DNA from: Fragum whitleyi
Lineage: Eukaryota > Mollusca > Bivalvia > Cardiida > Cardiidae
DNA: 64,000 bases
Reading direction: 5' to 3'
Assembly: GCA_948146395.1 (NCBI GenBank)
Contig: OX411559.1
Location: forward strand, 1,120,001 to 1,184,000
Positions within the stretch are counted from its first letter, which is position 1; each line of letters begins with the position of its first letter. The notes under the pieces were generated by a model. The model worked only from the letters and a program-made list of their open reading frames with translations. It was not told the origin of the DNA and ran no database searches. This document shows positions 24,283-36,107 of this stretch, one piece after another. Both the position numbers and the translations under genes were made by a program.

Positions 24283-24820
24283 TACAGTAAGTAGCATCGT
24301 GAAATTGACATTAACTTCGATCAAAACCATTCTAAATCGCTCACTCAACGCTCCGTTAATTCATTCATAACACTCACTCAAGCCATTCAAAAACGCTCCA
24401 AAATCACTTTAAAAAATAAAATCAACAACTACATTCAAAGTAAATGTAGCTAGAAAGAAAATCGCGATTTCACTGACATAATTGAAATAGTAAGAGCCTG
24501 GGTGGCTCTTGAAGAAATAGTAAGCTTTTGATAGAACTTGTATGCATACTCTATTAAAGGTAAGTAATAAGTATCGGTTATTTTTTCATCCTGAACAAAA
24601 TAAGCGATATGGAATTGCCTCCCTTTATTTTTACTCAAACCTAACTCCTCACACTCCATCAATTTCATTTCAAAATCATTCCAAAACCATTCACCTTGTC
24701 AAGTCCAACAAGTTCAGGTTAAACATTTTGTTTCATTCTAATCAACAAACAGTTGATGCAAGAATATAACAATTGGTTTGCATTAGTATAATAATCCAAT
24801 TTCACGATGGTGTTTACTGG
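24283..24820 (-). mobile_element. Family A MITE with ~90-bp insertion
   Basis: TA-CAGTAAGTAGCATCG at the left. The right terminal repeat is split: 'caccttgtcaa' at 24695 and 'tttcacgatggtgtttactg' at 24799 are separated by unrelated sequence. Confidence 0.75.
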
Positions 24821-24853
24821 ACAGTATATGCCGGTTAGCTTAATTGCGTCGGA

Positions 24854-25275
24854 TACAGTTAACCACATCGTGAAATAGACACTTTTTCGATCAAAACGAT
24901 TCAAATTCACTTGCTCAATGCCCCATTCATTCATTCATTCATTCATTCATTCATACATTCATTCATTCATTCATTCATTCATTCATTCATTCATTCATTC
25001 ATTCATTCATTCATTCATTCATTCATTCATTCATTGCACACACTTACCCCAATCACTCAAATAACCTAAAAAAATAACTCGGAAGTAAAACTATGAGCAA
25101 CATTAAAATTTATCAATTTTACCCGATAATTTTGGCTTGTGTGGATTTTAAAGTATATGATTGGCATGTTATGACACACGTATTCGATATAACGTCAATC
25201 ATTCTTAAGGGAGATAATAAAATGTTACTATGGACGAAATTAGCGATATTGAATTGCCTCCCTTTAATAAGCTTA
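24854..25275 (-). mobile_element. Family A MITE carrying (ATTC)n
   Basis: TA-CAGTTAACCACATCG at the left. About 27 ATTC units at 24926-25035 replace the family's normal 'ccattcattcattcc'. The far terminal repeat is missing. Confidence 0.8.
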
Positions 25276-25619
25276 GTTCTCTTTCTTTCGTTTTTTCTTC
25301 GAACTCACTAAACCGTCTCGTTGTGAAGAGTTTAATCTTTTCATTTTAAAGATTCTTTGAGTTCGAGACAAAAAAAAGATACAAAGAGTAGTAAATAATG
25401 TCCACACTTTGAGATATTGATGTTCAAAAAGGAATTTTTGAAGGTGTTTGCCCTATAAAGGGGGTGCCTTGTAAAAGAAAGGGTTGTTTTAATATATGCG
25501 GCGACAGATAAATAGGAGCATGGTCAATATAGGAAGATGCAAAAAATATAGCAACCGTGCTCATTGTTTGCGAAATCGCTCTTATTGTTTAAAATATTTG
25601 AAACAAACAAACAAACAAC

Positions 25620-26200
25620 ATAGTTTCCAGATGGTCCCAGATGGTTTCCAGATGTTTATCTTACGGAGTTCCCAGATACTACCTTCGCGTGATTTGTCGT
25701 ATATGTATTCGAGTTGGTTTCCTGTGACATCTTCGGTTTATTAATGGCAGCATTGTTCTACGAGATGTCATTATTTGAAAACATGGTGGATGATTTATCG
25801 CCTGATTTATGAGATACTAGTTCCATACACGAATATAAATGTTAATAAACTTGCCAAGAAAATCACAAGTTATTGTCCCGAATCGCATTAAAGTACAAGC
25901 AAGCTTAATACCGTTCAACAGTAACAGATACAAGAATAATTGGCTGTTTGTGAAATAAACATTGAAAGGGGACTTTGATTCTAGTTTCGTTAAACTATGG
26001 ATGTTCGTCGGCATTGACCGACCATTCACTTCTCTTATAATTCATGTTGTTATTCTTTTTCATTCCACAAGGAACATGCAAAACCGTAAAGGGAATAGAA
26101 TGATTCCGTATATCAAGATTCTCACAATCTTATTTGTTGGATTATTTGATTTATACTTCCATGTTAAAAAATCTTTCGGCACTTTCGTATATTTATAAAG
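25620..26200 (+). repeat. Segmental duplication D1, copy 1 (first block)
   Basis: Matches 28494-29120 almost throughout ('ggagttcccagatact', 'cctgatttatgagata', 'acaagaataattggctgtttgtg', 'gtcggc.ttgaccgaccat', 'gaatagaatgattccgtat'). It is non-coding in both copies. Confidence 0.85.
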
Positions 26201-26201
26201 A

Positions 26202-26262
26202 GAAAGAACGAGTGCCGCCGTCGGGGATCGAACCTGGGTCTCTGGATTGGCAATCCGACGAG
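26202..26262 (-). mobile_element. SINE type 2 head fragment
   Basis: 'gagtgccgccgtcggggatcgaacctgggt..caatccgacg' is the reverse complement of the SINE head only. It abuts the surviving end of a family-A MITE at 26264. Confidence 0.65.
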
Positions 26263-26263
26263 T

Positions 26264-26307
26264 TTTTGATCGGAGTGATTGTCAATTTCACGATGTTGTT
26301 AACTGTA
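26264..26307 (-). mobile_element. Family A terminal fragment
   Basis: Only 'gatcggagtgattgtcaatttcacgatgttgttaACTG-TA' remains, bordered at the left by a SINE head. Confidence 0.7.
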
Positions 26308-26320
26308 CAATTAATGACAA

Positions 26321-27240
26321 ATATAGTCCGTTTGACTTCTATATGGACCAACATTTCGCCGGAAATCTCAGAAATTAATCAATGAAACGCATATTTTTCT
26401 TGTCATATCATTTTTCCAGCTAATACCATGACGAAATTTGCTTTTCAGAATTTTTGAATGTAAAATAATGATTTTGTCCGTCCGTCTACATGTTAACTTT
26501 AAGCATTTCATACCTACTTGTTACTGTATTAAACGGAACAGCGAATTGTATAACCAAAAATAGTACTGATTTGCATAGGGGCCGAGTCAAAATAGTAAGA
26601 TTTTAATTGATTTGTATTACTATAAAATCGAGTTTTTCAATATAATTAAGGTTGTCTAGGATTTTTGCTACCGTTGGATATCAAATCTGTGTATATTCTC
26701 TCTTTCTTCAGAAACTGTTTGACCAGATCATTGATTATTGATTTTATTCATTCTGAGATGAACCCTATATTTACATGTTAAGACCAATCAAAAAGCATTA
26801 TTCAACGAAGTAGTTGGGAATTTCACGAGGAAAACTTGATGAAAAGGCGAGTACTAACGGTAAAAATCACGTGCTATTTAAGTTTAAGATGACATGACCG
26901 TCGATATGCTAATTAGCATGTCCAAATAAGGAATAATGGAAATTTCATCTGTCAAAAGTTTAGTATAGAACCACGTGTTTTTACTATATATGTTGACATT
27001 TTCTTACTATTGAACAGCCTCCACCACCCCTCGTGTTTAAGAACGGATAATGCGAAAATGTTAACATTAACTAGATAGACAAAATCATTATTTTGAAATC
27101 ATTTTATTTTCAAAAAATATTTTTTGGAATGGTATTAAGCTGAAATTAAGATTTTACTACATACAAATCCTTTTTTCAAACGCAATTTTATGTAATTGAT
27201 GAAAAGGTTGGTCAATATAGAAGTCAAACGGACTATACTT
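26321..27240. mobile_element. ~0.92-kb element with long terminal inverted repeats
   Basis: Ends 'TATAGTCCGTTTGACTTCTATA' and its complement. The inverted similarity extends inward about 150 bases ('aaaataatgattttgtc' near 26463 faces 'gacaaaatcattatttt' near 27078). The paralogous segment at about 31897-31930 lacks it, giving a natural empty site. No transposase frame is seen, so it is non-autonomous. Confidence 0.75.
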
Positions 27241-27995
27241 GTGTTTAAGAATGCTAAATAAGAATTCAATAAATATGTTCTATGAAATCTGACTGAACGG
27301 AAAAGCTCAAAGCATCGCGAAAGTTTAGTTGAAGCCAAACCAGTGAAATTTCATAAAACTATTGAGGAGATATTGACTAATTATGGAGGGGTTTGCGTGC
27401 CTGCAAGTCGATAGCAGATCATTTTGGGGTCAAAGGTTAACATTTCTGAAGTCAATTATTGCATGCACGGGAAAAGACAGAACTATCAGTGGACTATTTA
27501 AGGCACACATACCATTAAAGAGGTAAAACGAGCATGTCGCATTATTCATTGAATGATTGGCAAAACGAATGTCCTTTTTAACCCCGTCATTTACAGTGCT
27601 GCTATTATCTTAAAGTTAATGTAAGTTAAATGTCTTTTACTCTTACCATTAAAAATTAAATCAGATTTGTATCAAATCTTGGCGAAGTTGAACGTAAGAA
27701 GAAACCCCGATTTAGTGACAAAACGATTAAAGAAGATCGCGAAAAGGAAATCAACCAATCAAACGCACGCACGCTGTATGTTGGGAATGTAAGTTATAAT
27801 TTGGTGCCTCAATTAGGAGGCTTATCTAAAGCATTGTATGTAGAGCATAAACTTACTGAAGAACTGACCAGAACAACAAACAAAGAACTGTTTTGGAAAT
27901 TGTCAAGGTACAGTTTATGTATTGTCAGAAATTTACTTTGCACCCTAGAAAAGGACAGAATTCTTCTCGTATAAGTGGACAGGTCTAGCTTTGCT
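27241..27995 (+). repeat. Segmental duplication D1, copy 1 (second block)
   Basis: Matches 31915-32692 ('tgactgaacggaaa', 'gcgtgcctgcaagtcgatag', 'tcattttggggtcaaaggtt', 'ggacaggtctagctttgcta'). Several short indels; no shared open frame. Confidence 0.85.
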
Positions 27996-28317
27996 ACCGT
28001 TAATAACATCGTGAAATTGACATTTATTCCGATCAAAACCATTCTAAATCACTCGCTCAGGGATCCAACCATTCATTCCAAACACTCACTCAAACCAATC
28101 GAAAACTTCTCAAAAATCTCATAAAGATAAGACCAGCAACTACATTCAAAATAAATATAGCTAGAAAATATCGCGTTTTCACTGATAAATATCGCTAATT
28201 ATGTTCATCTCGAACACAATTCATAGATACTGGATTACCTCCCTTAAATTTTACTCAAAACTCACTACACAAACTCATGCGATTTTATTCCAAAATCATT
28301 AAAAACGATTCGAAGGT
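27996..28317 (-). mobile_element. Family A MITE, truncated
   Basis: 'TA-CCGTTAATAACATCG' at the left. Its counterpart in duplication copy 2 is at 32693. Lost beyond 'ccaaaatcattaaaaacgattc'. Confidence 0.8.
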
Positions 28318-28493
28318 AATATACTCTTCGATGAAGAATGAATCTTAAATGCTTTTATTAATCCTTGTAGAATTGACTTCTCTAATCGAACAGCTCCAGT
28401 TTTGGATGAATATATCTAAAATTATCCTTTTAAATCCTCCTTCTGGATGACCTATGCTAGATCCAATCCTGGTTGCGAATAATTATTTTACAT

Positions 28494-29120
28494 GTTTCCA
28501 GATGGTCCCTTTTAGCATGACGGGTCCCAAATGTTTTTTTACGGAGTTCCCAGATACTCCTTTCGCGTGATTTGTCGTATATGTCTTAGAGTTGGTTTCC
28601 TGTGACATCTTCAGTATACAAATGGCAGATGTCATTATTTGAAAACATGGCGGATTATTTATCGCCTGATTTATGAGATATAGTTCCATACACGAATATA
28701 AATTGTAATAATACTTGCCAAGAAAATCACAAGTCATTGTATCGAATCGCATTAAAGAACAAGCAAGCTTAATATCACACAACAATTACAGATACAAGAA
28801 TAATTGGCTGTTTGTGCAATAAAATATTGAAAGAGAGGGGGGCTTTTATTCTAGTTTCGTTAAAACATGGATGTACGTCGGCGTTGACCGACCATCCAGT
28901 TCTCTTATAATTCATTTTTTATTTGTTTGTTTGTTTGTTTGTTGGTTGGGTTTTTTCGTTTGTTTGTTGTTGTTTTTTTATTATTCCACAAGGAACATGC
29001 GCCAACCATGTAAATGGAATAGAATGATTCCGTATACCAGGATTCTCACAATCTAATTTGTTGAATAATTTGATTCATGCTTCCATGAGAAAAAGATCTT
29101 TTGGGCACTTTTGTATCTTT
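28494..29120 (+). repeat. Segmental duplication D1, copy 2 (first block)
   Basis: Counterpart of 25620-26200. A (GTTT)n/T-rich insertion at 28915-28985 distinguishes it. Preceded by the right half of a family-F MITE. Confidence 0.85.
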
Positions 29121-29254
29121 GCAAATAAGTAATTCTAGAGGAAATATAAATAAAAAAATGAAAACGAAATTGGTTATTCTTCCAAATGATAGAGGGATCA
29201 TAGATAAAACTGAGTTACAGAAATTGTTTGTACCTGATTGCAGTCCTGGTTCCG

Positions 29255-29490
29255 TGATTATTAAAGTTTTCTCATGCTCAACTGAGAATTTTCTCAAATT
29301 TCAGCTTGATATTAAAGCTTTTATGCTATTGCAACAAAAGACCTACATTAAATGTATGTGCATTAAAGATAATATTGATAAGTTGTTATAGATAACAACT
29401 TATTGATATTATCTTTAATGTTCATACATTCATTATAAAGTTAAAAACAAGTGTCAGTTGAGAATGAGAAAAGTGTTATAATCTCAGGCC
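29255..29490. mobile_element. Family E MITE
   Basis: Near-perfect central palindrome at 29355-29420 (27-base arms around 'gttatagataac') between 'tcaactgagaattttctca' and 'tcagttgagaatgagaaaag'. It ends near 'ataatctcaggcc'. Confidence 0.65.
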
Positions 29491-29502
29491 TTGATCGCAG
29501 TT

Positions 29503-29770
29503 CTGTTTGTTTGTTTGTTTGTTTGAATAGACTCGACGCTGCTTTCAACAATCTTGCAGATATATCGCGGCTGGAGTACCTATTGTAACAATACATTCCT
29601 GGTATTTCTCACACCAGTAATTACATCCCTTCCTGACCTCCAGCTGCTATCCCACATAGGTCTACGATTATCGACCAATTGGTGGGAGACAAATAGTCGG
29701 AAAGAACGAGTGCCGCCGTCGATGATCGAACCCGCGACCTTAAGATTGACAATCCGACGCGCTACCAACT
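29503..29770 (-). mobile_element. tRNA-headed SINE, type 2
   Basis: Reverse copy with a 'gtttgtttgtttgtttgttt' 3' tail at its left end and a head 'cgctaccaa' at the right. The B box reads 'gatcgaaccc' on the plus strand. Confidence 0.8.
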
Positions 29771-29806
29771 AATCTGAAAGAATTGTTATCATTTTTTCCT
29801 AGGTGT

Positions 29807-30496
29807 TACAGTTAGTAACATCGTAAAATTGACTGCCATCTCGATCAAATTACTCTAAATTGCTCACTAATCACTCCATTCATTTATTCCAAACACTCAC
29901 TCAAATGGTTCAAAAACGCTCTAAAAGTATTTGAAAACATTTTGCAAGCGTTCAAGACGATCCAGCCGCCGTCATAGCGCAGTTGGTAGCGCTTCGGACA
30001 GTCACTCTAGAGGTCACGAGTTCGATCCCCGATGGCTGCACTCATTTTTTCCGACTATTTAATAATCGTAGACCTATGTGAGATAGCAGCTGGAGGCTGG
30101 GGAAGGATTTGTGGTAGGTAGTACTGGTGAAAGAGAAATACCAGGAAACCATCTTTATGTGCTCCAGCCGCAGCGATAAGATGTTGAAAGCGGCGTAAAA
30201 CTCTATTCAGTCAATCAAGACGATCAACATTCCAATCAAATCGATCAAATTATTCTACGATTTTATTTGCTGGTGTGGATTTTAGAGTGTCTAGATGGAC
30301 CACGTCGACTTGCAAACATATAAGTACATATATCTAATTAAAGGAAGGTAAAAAAATCGCTAATTTGTTTATCTTGAACAAAATTAGCGATATCGGATCA
30401 CCTCCCTTTAATTTCACTAAAAACTCGGTCCACACACTCATTCCATTTCATTCCAAAATCATTCATTTTGTCAATTTCACGATGGCTTTTACTGCA
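29807..30496 (-). mobile_element. Family A MITE interrupted by a SINE
   Basis: TA-CAGTTAGTAACATCG at the left, 'tgtcaatttcacgatggcttttACTG' at the right. The SINE at 29963-30214 splits it with an 11-base duplication of MITE sequence. Confidence 0.88.
29963..30214 (+). mobile_element. SINE type 2 with 11-bp TSD inside a MITE
   Basis: Intact head 'gccgccgtcatagcgcagttg' with B box 'gttcgatcccc'. It is flanked by identical TCAAGACGATC at 29952-29962 and 30215-30225, a clean target-site duplication. The target is the family-A MITE at 29807-30496, so the SINE is the younger insertion. Confidence 0.88.
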
Positions 30497-30867
30497 CTAT
30501 TGTACACTAGTATCGGATAAAACCAAACATGCCCTATCTAGATCTAGAAATGGCAATTATCCAATCTAATCAAATCGTAGAAATGATCGAATACAAATAT
30601 GCTAACAATCGTCTAAGATAGTGCAATTTTCCAGTAATGAATCCTTTGAGGATGGAATAATTACCAAGACAGTATGATAGTGGAACTTGGGTTCTCTGAG
30701 TACAGGGGTCGACATTATTGAATATATCCTTTATAGAATGTCCAAAGTTGGTAACTAGAACTAATTCCAGCTATAGTTTGTAGTAGTGTATTATCCTAAT
30801 AATTGTCAAGTTACATGTAACGTTGTAGCTTTTTTCTTAAAAAGTCCTTTCCCAGTTTAATGTTTTA
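30497..30867. other. No feature recognised
   Basis: Between the family-A and family-F elements. No open frame, repeat or hairpin stands out. Confidence 0.4.
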
Positions 30868-31142
30868 TATAACATTTGTGACCCGTCACTCGAAAAAGGA
30901 TCATCAGAGTAGCGCGTAATGTGTCAACCCTTGTCAGACTGCGCGGATTGCGCAGACTGCCTAGGGTCAAAACTTTTTGCAATGTGCTTATTTTCTGAAT
31001 CTAGAATGAACCACATTGAAAGCAATTTTGAAATGCGACATCTGGTTGACCTATGCTGGACCCAATCTCTTTTTCAATTATTCATTTTACAGAGTTCTTG
31101 GATGGTCCTTTTTCGCATGACGGGTCATATTTGTGAAGTTTT
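30868..31142. mobile_element. Family F MITE
   Basis: 'acatttgtgacccgtcactcgaaaaagga' faces 'tcctttttcgcatgacgggtcatatttgt', about 28-base terminal inverted repeats. The right half also occurs at 28430-28530. Confidence 0.7.
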
Positions 31143-31387
31143 TATACGCTACCGAAAATCCGCGTATTTTGGTTTCGTAATGTCCGTATGTCCGCCCGGT
31201 CGAATATTCGCCAATTTCTTTAACGCAACTATTTTATTTATGTATGGATTTTTATAAAACTGTATTTCTTATCATTTGGCCATGTGCGGTTGTCCAGATT
31301 TGGCGATATTATGTTGCTCCACGATATAGGGCCCTATCATGTAATATATCTTGTTAACGCAACTGTTCCAATGTTACATTGTTAATT

Positions 31388-31896
31388 TACAGTTAATAAC
31401 ATCGTTAAACTGACAAGGCGAATGATTAAGGAATGATTTTTGAATGATATAGAATAAGTGAGAGGAGCGAGTTTTGAGTGAAATTAATGGGAAGTAATGC
31501 GATGTTCAAGATGAACAAAATAAGCGATATTCTTTATCTCCCTTTAATAAAATATGCATTTAAGGTCTATAAATAGCTTTCTTTTTCTCCAAGAGCCAAT
31601 CGGAAGCTTACAATTTCAATTTATGATATTGAAATGGATATTTATTTCAAGCTAATTCCATTTAATGTAGTTGTGGATCTTATCTCTTTTAGTCGTTTTG
31701 AGCGTTTTGGAATGGTTCCAGTGAGAGTTTGGGATGAATGAATGATTGAATGAATGAATGAATGAATGAATGAATGAATGAATGAATGAATGAATGAATG
31801 AATGAATGAATGAATGAATGAATGAATGAATGAATGAATCGATTTAGAATGTTTTTGGTCGGAGTGAATGCCAATTTCACGATGTTGTTAACTGTA
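31388..31896 (+). mobile_element. Family A MITE carrying (TGAA)n
   Basis: TA-CAGTTAATAACATCG and 'gttgttaACTG-TA'. About 25 GAAT/TGAA units at 31733-31840 stand where other copies have 'ggaatgaatgaatgg'. Confidence 0.88.
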
Positions 31897-32692
31897 CAAT
31901 TAATGACATTCTAATTGTGGTTTAGAATGCTAAACTAGAACAATGTAATTCAATAAATATATTCTATCAAATCCGACTGAACGGAAAGGGTCAAAGCATC
32001 GCGATAGTTTAGTTGAAGCCAAACTAGTGAAATTTCATTAAACTATTGAGGAGATATTGACTAATTAATGAGGAGTTTGCGTGCCTGCAAGTCGATAGCA
32101 GATCATTTTGGGGTCAAAGGTTAACATTTCTGAAGTCAATTATTGCATGCAAGGGAAAAGACAGAGCTATCAGTGGACTATTTAACGCACACATATCATT
32201 ACCGAGGTAAAACGAGCAGGGCACATAATTCATTGAATGATTGTCAGAACGAATGTCCTTTTTTCAGCCCGGTCATTTACAGCCTTGACATTACCTTACA
32301 GAAAACGCAAGTTACATGTCTATTACTCTGACCAGTAAACATTAAAGCAGGTTTGTATCAAATCTTTGCAAAATTGAACGTAAAGAGAAAAATCGAATGA
32401 GAGACAAAAACGATTGAAGAAGAGCATGAAAGGAACACAACCCGTCAAACGCATGCACGCATGTAGGTAATAATGGGTGCCTCAATCAGGAGGCTGATTC
32501 AAACATTCTAAAATGAGCATACACAAACTGACTTAATGGTGATCAGAACAACAAACAATGGCATGTTTTGGAAATTGTGAAGGTACAGTTTATGTATTGT
32601 TAGAAATTTACTTTAACACCCCCCCCCCCTTCTAATAAAGGACCCCGTTTAGGACAGAATTCTCTTCGAATGTGGGACAGGTCTAGCTTTGC
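31897..32692 (+). repeat. Segmental duplication D1, copy 2 (second block)
   Basis: Counterpart of 27241-27995, lacking the 0.92-kb element. A C-run (11 C near 32619) is specific to this copy. Confidence 0.85.
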
Positions 32693-33766
32693 TACCGTTA
32701 ATAACATCGTGAAATTAACATTCATTCCAATCACAGCCATTCAAAAACACTCGCTCAGTGATCCATTCATTCATTCTTTACACTCACTCAATCCCGATTC
32801 AAAAACGCTCAAAAATCACTAAAAAAGATAAGATCAAGAACTATATTCAAAATGAGTATAGCTAGAAAATATCGCACTTTCACTGATATAATTGAAATTT
32901 ACGTATCTAATTGGTTCTTGAAGGAATAGTAAGCTATTTTAAGAACCTATATGCATATTTTATTAACGGGAGGTAAAAAAATATCGATAATTTTGTTCAT
33001 CCTGAACAAAATTATCGAAATTGGGTTACCTCCCTATAATTTTACTCAAAACTTACTCCAAACACTCATACAATTTCAATCCAAGATTATTTCAAAATCA
33101 TTCACCTTGTCAATTTCATGTTCTTTAATGCTTTTCGGTGGTTTATCGAGAAATAATGGTAGATTATCACTTGCAAAAGATCGATCGAGTAAGATCGATA
33201 AATATTTCATTTCGTGAACAACAAAAGCTATATTTTCACTCGTGGCTCTGCCACTCGTGAAAATATAGCTTTTGATGTTCTCTCAATGAAATATATAGAG
33301 GATAATTGTTTGTTTCAGTGTAAGATCGATTTATATTTCATTGAGTGAACAACAGACGCTATATTTTCACGAGTGGCGGAGCCACGAGTGAAAATATAGC
33401 TTTTGTTGTTCACGAAATGAAATATTAATCGATCTTACACGAAAAACAAACGATTGTTCTATTTCTTCAATGCAAAAATGAGACAAAATGTGAAATTTCT
33501 AGGACACATTTCCGTAAAGCGCGTCATTTTGCGCGTGATTGCTATGCAACGTTCATTGTGACGTCACTTAATTCGCCCCGCATATATGACGTCAGATAGG
33601 ATGAAATGCACAAAAGCAGGGTATAAGTTTTTGATAATTTCACTGCTTTTGCAGTGAGATTATCAAGTGATAATCTACCGTTATTTCTCGATAAGCCGCC
33701 GAAAAGCATTAAATAAAAATCGATCTTACACTGAAACAAACGATTATCCTCTATATGTTGGTAACT
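32693..33766 (-). mobile_element. Family A MITE split by family C
   Basis: 'TA-CCGTTAATAACATCG' at the left. The right end is broken at 'caatttcatg' (33120) and resumes 'atgttggtaact' (33754). The duplicate at 34785-35008 reads straight through 'caatttcatgatgttggtaact'. Confidence 0.85.
33121..33753. mobile_element. Family C foldback element with CRE-like sites
   Basis: Ends and inner arms share 'cggtggtttatcgagaaataatgg' and 'gtaagatcgat..'. Two strong hairpins lie at about 33207-33296 and 33331-33425 (stem 'agctatattttcac.cgtggc'). TGACGTCA occurs at 33559-33566 and 33587-33594. A second copy is at 62575-63015. Confidence 0.8.
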
Positions 33767-33779
33767 TTAGCATAAATAA

Positions 33780-34165
33780 GTTTTATAAAACCATGAAGTT
33801 GACAAGGTGAATGATTTTGGAATTACATCGAAATGATCTTGAATGAGTGGGAGGAACTATTTTTTAACGAAAATAAGGGGAGATAATACAATATCGACAA
33901 TTTCGTCCAATTAGGCGAAATTAGCGATTATTTATTACATCACTTTAAGAATCAACGTATTTTCCCGTTTATGTATCTTTTCGGACTAATCAGACGCGTT
34001 GAAAGCCACATAGGATAACAACATTATATAATGCCTTCATCGATATAAATAAAATGGTGATCGCAATGAACGAATTTGAAAGTCTTTGAACGATTTCGGA
34101 TCATTTTTGAATGGTTTGTGTGAGTATGAATGAATGAATGAATGAATGAATGAATGAATGAATGA

Positions 34166-34201
<36 letters not shown>

Positions 34202-34408
34202 ATGAATAATGCATGAATGAATGAATGAATGAATGAATGAATAAATGAATGAATGAATGAATGAATGAATGAATGAATGAATGAATGAATGAATGAATGA
34301 ATGAATGAATGAATGAATGAATGAATGAATGAATGAATGGACCGTTGAGCGAGTTATTTAGAATGATTTTGATCGATGTGAATGTCAATTACACGATGTT
34401 ACTAAAAT
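33780..34408 (+). mobile_element. Family A MITE with (TGAA)n and (AAAG)n
   Basis: 'ccatgaagttgacaaggtgaatga' at the left, 'tgtcaattacacgatgtt' at the right. About 200 bases of TGAA units with an AAAG block at 34166-34200. The left end is decayed. Start of duplication D2's second part. Confidence 0.8.
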
Positions 34409-34784
34409 AACCGCATACGGTTCCCCTTCAAATGTTTCAGAACTGTATATATTTTAGAAGACTTCGGGATCCAGCAAGTCCAATAAAATCCTCTTCAATC
34501 TAATTTGTTTGATATTTACATAGAAGAAGGACAAATATTTGAACAAATCTGTTGAATAAATCATCTGATTCTAGTACGGAAGACAGAATGACCACAGCGT
34601 GTGCCAGTTATTGGCAAATATTGGGCTTGTTGACCTTACATAGTGTATGGTAATACATGTTTCGTTGGTGTGGCATACTTCTTCGTAAATATCGATAACC
34701 TAGTGCAAAACAGTTGTATATACATATATCAATTAGAAAGTTACAATTGTTTCACGCTGAACCATAAAGACAAATTAGCAGCTT

Positions 34785-35008
34785 GGTTCTTGGAGGAATA
34801 GTAAGCTATTTCAAGAACTTATATGCATACTTTATTAAAGGTGGGTAAAAGAATATCGGTAATTTTGTTTATCCTAAACAAAATTCTCGATATTGGATTA
34901 CCTCCCTTTAATTTTACTCAAAACTTACTCCAAACACTCATACAAATTCAATCCAAAATTATTTCAAAATCATTCACCTTGTCAATTTCATGATGTTGGT
35001 AACTTTAG
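34785..35008 (-). mobile_element. Family A MITE, right half
   Basis: 'ggttcttggaggaatagtaagc' through 'tgtcaatttcatgatgttggtaact'. Equivalent to 32930-33766 minus the family-C insert. Confidence 0.75.
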
Positions 35009-35294
35009 CATAAATACGTTTAATAAAACCATGAAGTTGACAAGGTGAATGATTTTCGAATTATATCGAAATGATCTTGAATGAGTGGGAGGAACTATTT
35101 TTTAACGAAAATTAAGGGAGATAATACAATATCGACAATTTCGTCCAATTAGGCGAAATAAGCGATAATTTTTACATCACTTTAGAAACCACCATATTTT
35201 CCAGTTTCTATATCTTTTCGGGCTTATTAGACGCTTTAGAATAACATTGTGCAGTGTCTATCGAAATAAACAAACTGTTGATCGTTCTATGGTA

Positions 35295-35921
35295 ATATAG
35301 TGGAATTTACAATCACTCCCATCAAAATCATTCTAAATCGATCACTAAGCGATCCATCAATTCATTCCAAACACCATCTAAATTCGATCAAAAACGCTCC
35401 AAAATCATTTGAAAATATTGCGAAATCTTTCAAGATCAACATTTTACAAATCGATCAATTTTTTGTACGATTGTTTTGGCTGGTGAGGCTTTAAAAGTGT
35501 CTGATTGGTCCACGAAGACACTTAAACAGTACGTATCTATATTTCATCGAAGGGTGGTATAGCGCGATTTTATTGACTCGAATCTGACCCCTGCTATTTA
35601 GATGAATAAAAATCTGATTATTCCTACTCGGCTTTGCACGTGCTTTCATAGGAATGAATAACAAACGATTTTGAATTTATTACACATTGTGTTAATTGAG
35701 AAAATATGTCGGTAATTGTTATCTAAGCATTTTTTTCACAGAGGTCAAATTCGGTCAAATTAACCAGGCTATAATTTATATCGCTTCATCTTAAAAAATT
35801 AGCGATATTGGATTACCCCCCTTTAATTTCACTCAACACTCGCTCCACATACTCATTCAAATTCATTCCAAAACATTGCAAAATCATTCATCTTGTCAGT
35901 TTCACGATGTTCTTAACTGTA
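35295..35921 (-). mobile_element. Family A MITE nested in family A
   Basis: Begins near 'tggaatttacaatcac' (terminal repeat shortened) and ends 'cagtttcacgatgttcttaACTG-TA'. It carries about 180 extra bases near 35560-35750. Confidence 0.7.
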
Positions 35922-35959
35922 CGAACAAATTTGAAGCGCTTTGAACGATTTCGAAGCAT

Positions 35960-36107
35960 TTAAGGTAGTGGACCCGTAATAGTTTTGCAACGTCTCAGAA
36001 GTAATGAACCTTAACAGTGTTAACCGAGGTTTCCTAATGATTTTCAATGATTGTGAAAGGATATGTGGTCCGAAATGTTGCGAAACTATTACGGGTCCAC
36101 TGCCTTA
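35960..36107. mobile_element. Family D MITE nested in family A
   Basis: 'TTAAGGTAGTGGACCCGTAATAG' faces 'ctattacgggtccactgccttaa'. Best-preserved ends of the family. Confidence 0.85.

Larger units (their letters stand above)
32930..34770 (+). repeat. Segmental duplication D2, copy 1
   Basis: Parallels 34785-36600 in order: family-A right half, 'ggtaactttagcataaata', family-A forward copy, then unique 'ggttccccttcaaa.gtttcagaactgtatatat..tgtgccagtt' ending near 'cacgctgaaccata'. The copies differ by transposon insertions specific to each. Confidence 0.85.

Noticed and set aside
24926..25035. Possible CRISPR-like or structured array
   Set aside because: Pure tetranucleotide repeat without spacers, in a eukaryotic transposon context.
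31689..34388. Open frames encoding long His-Ser-Phe-Ile repeats
   Set aside because: They are translations of (TGAA)n microsatellites inside MITEs, not proteins.
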